IMG/VR virus record: IMGVR_UViG_3300020060_000024 | Location: 1-26,601 of that record | Source: a virus | DNA length: 26,601 nucleotides | Direction: 5' to 3' (one strand) | Shown: in pieces, positions 22,076 to 26,601 of the stretch | Position numbering within the stretch: the first letter of the stretch is position 1 | Layout: every line of letters starts with the position of its first letter | Notes under the pieces: generated by a model | Told to the model about the DNA's origin: nothing | The model's input: the letters and a program-made list of their open reading frames with translations, nothing else | The model's database searches: none | Translations under genes and position numbers: made by a program

Positions 22076-22506
22076 TGCCAGTTATTGTTGTAGCACCTTT
22101 GAGATGGAGTAGATCACCTTTACAAAGTTTCTTTCTTCTCTTACTTGCTGTTACAGGACTACTAATTACTCTTAATATTTCTCGTAATGCAGTCACAGTA
22201 GAAATGGGAGAGCCTTGGGCTAGTTTCTGGGGAACTTCTATTTTTCTTGGATCCTCAGTAGCTGTTATAGGTTCTTATTGGAAAGATAAGATCTCTGGTA
22301 TGTTAATTGAGAGATCTGGTATTTTATTACTTGGTGGGGCTTCTGTTATTTGGCCTGCAGCACTTGTATTGAGTGTAGGTTGGGAAAAAAGTGGTTTCTC
22401 AGCTGTTATAACATTCATTTTTGCAATGTTTTGCTTCTTACAGGTAAGGTACATTAATAAGCATATTCAACTTATCTTAGAAGCTATAAAGAAGGAGGCT
22501 GAGTAA
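22075..22506 (+). CDS. Four-helix membrane protein, holin candidate
   Basis: A 143-residue protein from GTG 22075, overlapping the previous TAG (TAGTG). Four hydrophobic helices are seen at about 16-35, 50-68, 82-102 and 108-126, with a basic N-terminus (LRWSRSP) and a charged C-terminal end (EAIKKEAE). It directly follows the cell-wall enzymes, the usual place of holins and anti-holins, but four-helix holins are less common than one- to three-helix types. No Shine-Dalgarno site stands before the GTG, so it is probably expressed by reinitiation. Confidence 0.55.
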   Translation: MPVIVVAPLRWSRSPLQSFFLLLLAVTGLLITLNISRNAVTVEMGEPWASFWGTSIFLGSSVAVIGSYWKDKISGMLIERSGILLLGGASVIWPAALVLSVGWEKSGFSAVITFIFAMFCFLQVRYINKHIQLILEAIKKEAE

Positions 22507-22874
22507 TGGATGATCTCGTTACTAAGATTCTCCTAGGTTTGGTTGCCGTGGGATTTTTTAGTGATTTAGCTAAGGGATTCTTTCAACGAAAAAAGATTAA
22601 TTCTGAATCTAATTTAGATGATGCTAATGCTATTCAGGTTATTGTAGGTTCTTCCATTACTATGTTAACACCTTTAAAAACTAGAATTGGTGAGTTAGAG
22701 TCTGAGACTACTATCCTGAGAAATGAACTTAGAGAATCTCGGGATGAGGTGGTTCGAACTACGAGATTGTTACATGCAGCAAATGATCAATTAGAAGCCT
22801 CTACAGCAGAAAACAAAAGGGTAACTGCTGAGAATAAACGTCTTAGAATTCAACTAGCAGGAGGAAAACCATGA
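22506..22874 (+). CDS. Membrane-anchored coiled-coil protein in the lysis cassette
   Basis: A 122-residue protein with AGGAGG before ATG 22506. One N-terminal membrane helix (about 4-26, TKILLGLVAVGFFSDLAKGF) is followed by a basic patch (QRKK) and, from residue 57, a long heptad coiled coil (RIGELESETTILRNELRES, then AENKRVTAENKRLRIQLA). The topology recalls an inner-membrane spanin, but a host without an outer membrane would not need one. It may instead regulate the holin or tether the lytic enzymes. It is coupled to both neighbours (TAATG before, ATGA after). Confidence 0.55.
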   Translation: MDDLVTKILLGLVAVGFFSDLAKGFFQRKKINSESNLDDANAIQVIVGSSITMLTPLKTRIGELESETTILRNELRESRDEVVRTTRLLHAANDQLEASTAENKRVTAENKRLRIQLAGGKP

Positions 22875-23110
22875 GTGCACCAACTCAGCGTAAAGTCTAT
22901 GCATCTACTATTGGTGCAGGAGCAGGTGTTACAGTTTCAGGATTTGCTTTATGGGTTGCTGATCAAATTTGGTGGCCGTCTGAGACAGTAGATATTCCTA
23001 TTCCTGTAGCTGCTTTTATTGGATTAGTAGTAACTACTGGTTTAACATTTATTGCTGGTTGGTTAGCTAAGCAAGGTGTAGAGGTTACTGAATACCCACC
23101 AGTTGCGTAA
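22871..23110 (+). CDS. Small two-helix membrane protein, probable holin
   Basis: A 79-residue protein with AGGAGG about 8 nt before its ATG. There are two membrane helices (about 11-31, STIGAGAGVTVSGFALWVAD, and 44-66, PVAAFIGLVVTTGLTFIAGW), short polar ends and a Trp pair in the loop (WWPSETVDIP). Size and hairpin topology match class II-type holins of actinobacterial phages. It is the last gene of the rightward late series and ends 16 nt before the palindrome at 23127. Confidence 0.65.
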   Translation: MSAPTQRKVYASTIGAGAGVTVSGFALWVADQIWWPSETVDIPIPVAAFIGLVVTTGLTFIAGWLAKQGVEVTEYPPVA

Positions 23111-23126
23111 CAATCTAAGAAAAAAG

Positions 23127-23165
23127 GTAAACCCCTCTTGACAAGGTCTGTCAAGAGGGGTTTAC
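23127..23165 (-). terminator. Perfect 17-bp inverted repeat: leftward terminator and promoter palindrome
   Basis: GTAAACCCCTCTTGACA (23127-23143), a 5-nt loop AGGTC and TGTCAAGAGGGGTTTAC (23149-23165) pair without a mismatch. Read leftward, the hairpin is followed at once by CCTTTTTTCTTAG, a good U-tract, so it should end transcripts of the polymerase operon. Read rightward it lies 16 nt after the last late gene but is followed by TATGTCC, so rightward termination would be weaker. The same repeat contains the -35 and nearly all of the -10 of the WhiB promoter. Confidence 0.8.
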
Positions 23166-23174
23166 TATGTCCTA
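23138..23174 (+). promoter_or_regulatory. Leaderless promoter of the WhiB-like gene
   Basis: TTGACA (23138-23143), a 17-nt spacer and TTTACT (23161-23166) are identical in hexamers and spacing to the promoter at 402-430. The ATG at 23174 lies 8 nt after the -10, at the expected transcription start. The only purine-rich stretch upstream (AGAGGGG) is inside the promoter. The whole element lies within a perfect palindrome, so a dimeric repressor could cover it. Confidence 0.6.
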
Positions 23175-23569
23175 TGGGAGACATGCAGGCCATATCAGTA
23201 TGGCGCAGACGGGCAGCATGTAAAGGACAAGAATATTTATTTGACACAAACCCTAAAAAAGCTAAAAAAGAATTATGTTCAGTGTGTCCAGTAGCGGATC
23301 AATGTTTAAAATTCGCCATTATTTATAGTGAACATGGGATTTGGGGAGGCACAACTAAAGATGGAAGAGACGCGCTAATTCTTGCTCAGCCTTTAATTCG
23401 GCTGATGTTAATTGCGGAGGCAAAGGCTCTGGGTCTTTATGAGCATCGTTATACTGTTGAGCAGTATTGGAAATCAATTCGGCAAGCTCAGGATAGAGGA
23501 AAGATTCCTTATCAGAAACCTGTTCCGATTCAACAATGGGACTGGAATGATCCATGGACTTGGCAATAG
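23174..23569 (+). CDS. WhiB-like iron-sulfur transcription factor
   Basis: A 131-residue protein from ATG 23174 (ATG 23183 is an alternative). The four [4Fe-4S] ligands are C16, C35, C38 and C44, in the WhiB spacing C-x18-C-x2-C-x5-C, followed by GIWGGTT (55-61), the family's turn that contacts sigma factor. Known phage members such as WhiB of mycobacteriophage TM4 alter host gene expression and superinfection. In place of a short basic tail, this protein has a 65-residue C-terminal extension (helices LIRLMLIAEAKALGLYEH and YTVEQYWKSIRQAQDRG, then a Trp-rich end WDWNDPWTW). The extension is overlapped antisense for 215 nt by the zinc-protein gene. The upstream start TTG 23138 would lie in the promoter and is rejected. 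Confidence 0.85.
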   Translation: MGDMQAISVWRRRAACKGQEYLFDTNPKKAKKELCSVCPVADQCLKFAIIYSEHGIWGGTTKDGRDALILAQPLIRLMLIAEAKALGLYEHRYTVEQYWKSIRQAQDRGKIPYQKPVPIQQWDWNDPWTWQ

Positions 23570-23927
23570 TAAGTAATACTTCTAATGCTTTAGGTGGGAT
23601 AGAGTACTCAGTAGGTATTTGAGCTCTCTTCCAACGTTCGTCCGCTGTATGCATTGGGTTCCAAATAACACCCATTTTTTCTAAAGACTCGACTCTACAT
23701 TTAGTCGAGCAAACAGTGACGAACTGATAAGAAGTAAGAAAGTACTTTTTGCAGTTATCACACTTTTTGTGAAGAAACTCATCTGGTTTCTCTACAAAGA
23801 GTAAAACTGCCTGCGCTTCACGCATATTATCATTTTGATCTTGTGTTGTTTTGAGATCTCCAAATTCTTCTTCTGTAAGTCCTAACAGTTCAGCAGCTAA
23901 CTTCTCTTTTTTCGTCAATTTTCTCAA
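23355..23927 (-). CDS. Zinc-binding protein with GVIWNP...ERW motif, unknown function
   Basis: A 190-residue protein. The start is taken as TTG 23927, overlapping the resolvase stop (TTGA), with AGGT upstream; this start is less certain. Residues 56-77 hold CDNC-x13-CSTKC, a treble-clef-like zinc site, followed by GVIWNP (86-91) and ERWKRAQIP (97-105), then IPPKALEVLL. Small proteins with this Cys pattern and an E-R-W segment are seen in replication regions of actinobacteriophages, some annotated as HNH-like or zinc-finger proteins, but the HNH catalytic residues are not visible here. The last 71 codons lie antisense to the WhiB gene; this tail is acidic and Pro/Gln/Ala-rich. Confidence 0.65.
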   Translation of the reverse strand: MRKLTKKEKLAAELLGLTEEEFGDLKTTQDQNDNMREAQAVLLFVEKPDEFLHKKCDNCKKYFLTSYQFVTVCSTKCRVESLEKMGVIWNPMHTADERWKRAQIPTEYSIPPKALEVLLTIAKSMDHSSPIVESEQVSDKESFLYPELAELISNTAQQYNDAHKDPEPLPPQLTSAELKAEQELARLFHL

Positions 23928-24358
23928 AGTTTTACCTGCTTAATTTTGTTCTTAATTAACCAGTACTCACCAATGTTATAGGCATCAATTACATGTGTCT
24001 TACTATGATCCATCCCTTTTGTGGAATGTCCTGTAAGTTTCTCAGCAATTTCTTTAACACCTGATGGTTGTTTAACAAGAGAGGCTCCCCATAATTTAGC
24101 AAAAGTCTCAATACGGCCAATAGAAAGAGAAGCTGGCATACGACTACCAATTTGAGATTTAGCTCTCTTACCAAACAACTTGAAATCTTCTACAATAACT
24201 ACCTTAATAGTGATAGGAAAAGCAGCTAGGAGATCATGTAATTCATCATAATTCCAAACTGTTCCCATATCTAAAGGATTACCTTTATCATCCCATGTTG
24301 CCCATCCAGTAGCCTTACCTGGATCACAGGCTAAGTAATACGGATGTCTGGATTCCAT
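23924..24358 (-). CDS. RuvC-like Holliday junction resolvase
   Basis: A 144-residue protein with an RNase H-like fold. YYLACDPGKATGWATWD gives the first catalytic Asp (D12), IKVVIVEDF the Glu (E57), and HVIDAYNIGEYW the C-terminal acidic residue (D125). RuvC-type enzymes cut four-way junctions, which phages use to resolve recombination intermediates before packaging. The length is slightly below bacterial RuvC (about 170), as in other phage forms. The ATG lies inside the preceding 52-residue gene (28-nt overlap), and the stop overlaps the next start. It shares the operon with the polymerase. Confidence 0.8.
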   Translation of the reverse strand: MESRHPYYLACDPGKATGWATWDDKGNPLDMGTVWNYDELHDLLAAFPITIKVVIVEDFKLFGKRAKSQIGSRMPASLSIGRIETFAKLWGASLVKQPSGVKEIAEKLTGHSTKGMDHSKTHVIDAYNIGEYWLIKNKIKQVKL

Positions 24359-24489
24359 GACAGTATATTCTCTACAATCTCTATGTTATCCTCCAGCACT
24401 AACTGCTTAACGCTGGTCTCTGGCACATGCTTACAAATAGAACACCATTCAGCAAAAATATCATGTATACAAGTAGTTTGTAATTGCAT
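24331..24489 (-). CDS. 52-residue Cys-pair protein between polymerase and resolvase
   Basis: The ATG (24489-24487) overlaps the TAA of the polymerase gene (TAATG on the minus strand) and the frame is open for 52 codons to a TAG at 24331, filling an otherwise empty 130-bp gap. The protein has EWCSICKHVPE (CxxC at residues 16-19), then VKQLVLEDNIEIVENILSW. A third Cys is at residue 7. One Cys pair alone is not a full zinc site, so it may bind metal as a dimer or not at all. Its coupling to both neighbours argues for a real gene. No family is recognised. Confidence 0.55.
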   Translation of the reverse strand: MQLQTTCIHDIFAEWCSICKHVPETSVKQLVLEDNIEIVENILSWNPDIRIT

Positions 24490-26255
24490 TATTTGCCCCA
24501 TTCATGTACGTCAACTCTGAAAGGAATACCAAAGTCAGCGCCAATAGCAGGAGTATCTTCCATAATTCGCTTGATCTCTGGTAAGTGTTTCTTTTCTTGA
24601 CCAATAGGAATTTCAAAAACTACAGCATCATGGATCTGCAAGACCTGGAGACACTCCGGGTCTATTTCTTTGTCTAGACGTAATTGAATACGCTTTACAA
24701 TCTCAGCTGCACCACCTTGCATTGCTGAATTAACTGCTTTGTGAGCCTCTGCCATAGGATTCTCAAAGTGCCTCCTACGACCTGTCCAGAACCTCACAAA
24801 ACCTTGTCCTTTAGCTACAGACATAGCTAGATCATTAAGAACAAGTAGAGCAGGGTAATTTTCAAAGTATTTGTCATAAATTCTATATCCCTGAGCCTCA
24901 GTTCTGCCAAGCATCCAAGCAATCTTAGCAGGTTTAGCTCCATAACCAATTGCATAACTCAGCTGCTTAACATCATATCTAGGCTCTCCCATTTCAAGAG
25001 CCATTTCATCAAAGAGATCTCTCTCATCATTCATAAAAATCTTAATGAGTTTAGGCTCTTTAGAATAAGCAGCTAATAATCTCATCTCCAGTTGCTTATA
25101 ATCAGCTTCCCAGAGACCACAACCCTCTCTAGGAACAAATCCTGCTTTGACTTTCCTATTCCATGGTTTAGAAGTAACTCTAGGGATTTGCTGTCCATTC
25201 GGATCAACACAACTGAGTCTTGAGTTTTTAGTTCCATGTTGTTTAAAATTAGGATGGATTCGTCCGTCTGAGTTAACCAGTCTGAGATAAGCTTTCCAAT
25301 AAGATGACGTTGCTTTTTGAAATCCACGATACTCCAATACTTCTGTAGCTAAAGGATTGTCAGAATATTCAAGAAGTTCTTCATAGTATTCCATAGCTTT
25401 CTTATCAAATGAAGGACCTGTTTTACCTGAATGGTGAACAGGTAAACCCATCTCATCAATTAACAGCTTTTTAAGATCTTTGTTAGAACCAGGATTAAGT
25501 CCTAATTCATCTACAATTTCTTGCATACGAAGCTCACCTAGTAAGATCTGCTGTTGTGCAAGATCTAGGTCAACCTCAATACCATTACCTTCCATTTTAT
25601 TAAGGAAGTAAGCATACTCCTTCTCTACTTCCCATCTATCTCCGCCACCCTCGTTCATATAGAGAGGCCAGAAATAGTTATGTACTTCAAGATGTAATTC
25701 TGCATCTCTTGCTGCATAAGGTGCCATTACTTGAGCAGGAATACCTCCCCAACCAAAGGCTTTAAGATACATCTTGAAGTCATCTTCTCGCATTTTACCC
25801 TCGATACCTACTACACTTCTAGCAAGATAATCAAGGCTATAAGACAAGTAATTCTCATTCACATTATGAGCAGCAAGTAAGCTACAGCGCGCATCATTAG
25901 GTACATTAATTCCTAAAGACTCAAGAGCTAGTTTATCATGCCTCAAGTGGTGGGCTGTTAATGGCTTGGATTCAATGAGAGTTTTTAGTTTATCCCTATA
26001 TGACCAATTAAGATTACCGTGCTCGTGTCGGAACGGAAAATAATATGCATATCCATTAACCCCATCGTGGGAAAAAGCGATGGACATTCCAACAGTATGA
26101 CCCTCTCCAGTTCTAAGATCCTTTCCATTAGACTCTGTGTCAACTCCTAAGATAGGTGCATACTCTGCCATTTTAAGAAATAATTTGAATTCATTATCAT
26201 CACTAGAGTTCGAAGTGGGGTCCAGTAATAGGGGACTCTCGTTTTGTCGCCTCAT
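24489..26255 (-). CDS. Family A DNA polymerase with 3'-5' exonuclease
   Basis: A 588-residue protein. AGGAG at 26263-26267 stands 7 nt before the ATG, fixing the start although it lies 53 nt inside the upstream gene. The proofreading domain is intact: D39 and E41 (GVDTES), D107 (HHLRHDKLAL) and APYAARDAE (178-186, D184). The polymerase domain has motif A WEADYKQLEMR (D385), motif B RYDVKQLSYAIGYG (R426, K430, Y434) and motif C QIHDAVVFE (H542, D543). There is no 5'-3' exonuclease domain, as usual for phage PolA. Y434 occupies the position of E. coli Phe762. It is the main replicative enzyme of the leftward operon. Confidence 0.93.
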   Translation of the reverse strand: MRRQNESPLLLDPTSNSSDDNEFKLFLKMAEYAPILGVDTESNGKDLRTGEGHTVGMSIAFSHDGVNGYAYYFPFRHEHGNLNWSYRDKLKTLIESKPLTAHHLRHDKLALESLGINVPNDARCSLLAAHNVNENYLSYSLDYLARSVVGIEGKMREDDFKMYLKAFGWGGIPAQVMAPYAARDAELHLEVHNYFWPLYMNEGGGDRWEVEKEYAYFLNKMEGNGIEVDLDLAQQQILLGELRMQEIVDELGLNPGSNKDLKKLLIDEMGLPVHHSGKTGPSFDKKAMEYYEELLEYSDNPLATEVLEYRGFQKATSSYWKAYLRLVNSDGRIHPNFKQHGTKNSRLSCVDPNGQQIPRVTSKPWNRKVKAGFVPREGCGLWEADYKQLEMRLLAAYSKEPKLIKIFMNDERDLFDEMALEMGEPRYDVKQLSYAIGYGAKPAKIAWMLGRTEAQGYRIYDKYFENYPALLVLNDLAMSVAKGQGFVRFWTGRRRHFENPMAEAHKAVNSAMQGGAAEIVKRIQLRLDKEIDPECLQVLQIHDAVVFEIPIGQEKKHLPEIKRIMEDTPAIGADFGIPFRVDVHEWGK

Positions 26256-26601
26256 GAATCATCTCCTCTCTCTTTTGTTCTGCTTCTGCCATAATAGCCT
26301 TAACTGATACTTCTTCGAAGGTAAGTCCTTCAATCCTAATAATCTTCATAGGATCAGGTTCTTTAGCTAGACGAACCTTAAGCCAGTTGAGATCAATCTC
26401 ATTAGTCTTGAGATTTCTCCACATACCTAAGACTGTAGTTGCTTGGGCAGTGATAAAATAAGAACCATATACGTCAGAGAGACCATCAGGCTTTTTGTTG
26501 TTGACCTGTGCCTTCCTGTGGTGATGAATAAAAGTAATACTCGTGTCAAACTCCATACGAAGCTGTCCCGCAACATCCATAATCCTCTTAGCGGCAGTCT
26601 C
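26203..26601 (-). CDS. RecA/DnaB-like ATPase, C-terminal part (cut by window edge)
   Basis: The frame is open to base 26601 and upstream, so the N-terminus and Walker A lie outside the window; 132 residues are visible. ITFIHHHRKAQ, then GLSDVYGSYFITAQATTVLGMW, matches the core of AAA_25/RepA-like and DnaB-type hexameric ATPases, where the His-His and Tyr-Gly-Ser segments line the active site and oligomer interface. A charged helix (MAEAEQKREEMIHEATK) ends the protein. It is probably a helicase or a recombination ATPase serving the polymerase encoded directly downstream. Which of these it is cannot be decided without the missing part. Confidence 0.7.
   Translation of the reverse strand, partial: ETAAKRIMDVAGQLRMEFDTSITFIHHHRKAQVNNKKPDGLSDVYGSYFITAQATTVLGMWRNLKTNEIDLNWLKVRLAKEPDPMKIIRIEGLTFEEVSVKAIMAEAEQKREEMIHEATKRESPITGPHFEL

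Noticed and set aside
22506-22874. Inner-membrane spanin
   Set aside because: The topology fits, but no outer-membrane partner gene is present and the inferred actinobacterial host lacks a typical outer membrane.
23138-23173. TTG start that would lengthen the WhiB protein by 12 residues
   Set aside because: These bases form the -35, spacer and -10 of the promoter and one arm of the palindrome. WhiB proteins do not need the extra residues.
1-26601. CRISPR arrays, tRNA genes, insertion sequences, integrase or attachment sites, diversity-generating template repeats
   Set aside because: Read through without finding evenly spaced repeats, cloverleaf-like sequences, transposase motifs, serine or tyrosine recombinase motifs, or a reverse transcriptase.

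Overview
The window is a contiguous part of the genome of a tailed, double-stranded DNA bacteriophage. No integrase, rRNA, tRNA, CRISPR array or insertion sequence was seen. The host is probably an actinobacterium. A WhiB-type protein (a family confined to Actinobacteria and their phages) lies at 23.2-23.6 kb, and two regulator genes appear to be read from leaderless transcripts, a common arrangement in that phylum. The DNA is AT-rich with mostly T- or A-ending codons, which fits a low-GC, streamlined aquatic actinobacterium better than a high-GC soil genus. No mycolylarabinogalactan esterase (LysB) was seen, so the host need not have a mycolic acid envelope. The host call is inference.

Layout. 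At 1-205 a leftward gene starts at the edge behind a good promoter. At 206-934 a ribbon-helix-helix-like gene (leftward) and a double helix-turn-helix gene (rightward) overlap at their starts. From 925 to 23110 one long rightward series carries the morphogenesis and lysis genes. In order these are the small terminase, two appendage-like proteins, the large terminase, an acidic protein, a zinc-finger protein overlapping a membrane protein in another frame, a P22-type portal, scaffold and major coat, a terminator-like hairpin, a set of small head and decoration proteins, a gp4-like adaptor, a gp10-like tail hub, three basic or Gln-rich proteins and a 1394-residue protein (probable ejection or internal virion proteins). 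The series ends with an M23 peptidase, a lysozyme-fold transglycosylase and three membrane proteins. Many of these genes overlap by 1-8 nt (TAATG, ATGA), suggesting translational coupling.

At 23127-23165 a perfect 17-bp inverted repeat contains the promoter of the WhiB gene and is also followed by a U-tract for leftward transcription. From 26601 leftward to 23355 lies a replication and recombination block: a RecA/DnaB-like ATPase (cut by the window edge), a family A DNA polymerase, a 52-residue Cys-pair protein, a RuvC-like resolvase and a treble-clef-like zinc protein. The last of these runs convergently into the WhiB gene for 215 nt.

The absence of a tape measure, tail tube or sheath, together with the P22-like portal, adaptor and hub proteins, suggests a short-tailed (podovirus-like) virion that ejects internal proteins. 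The most unusual points are the near-identical leaderless promoters of the two regulators, the palindrome over the WhiB promoter, the overprinted zinc-finger/membrane gene pair, the antisense overlap with WhiB, and an island of different codon use in the core of the giant virion protein. No clearly new multi-gene system was recognised outside the phage programme.
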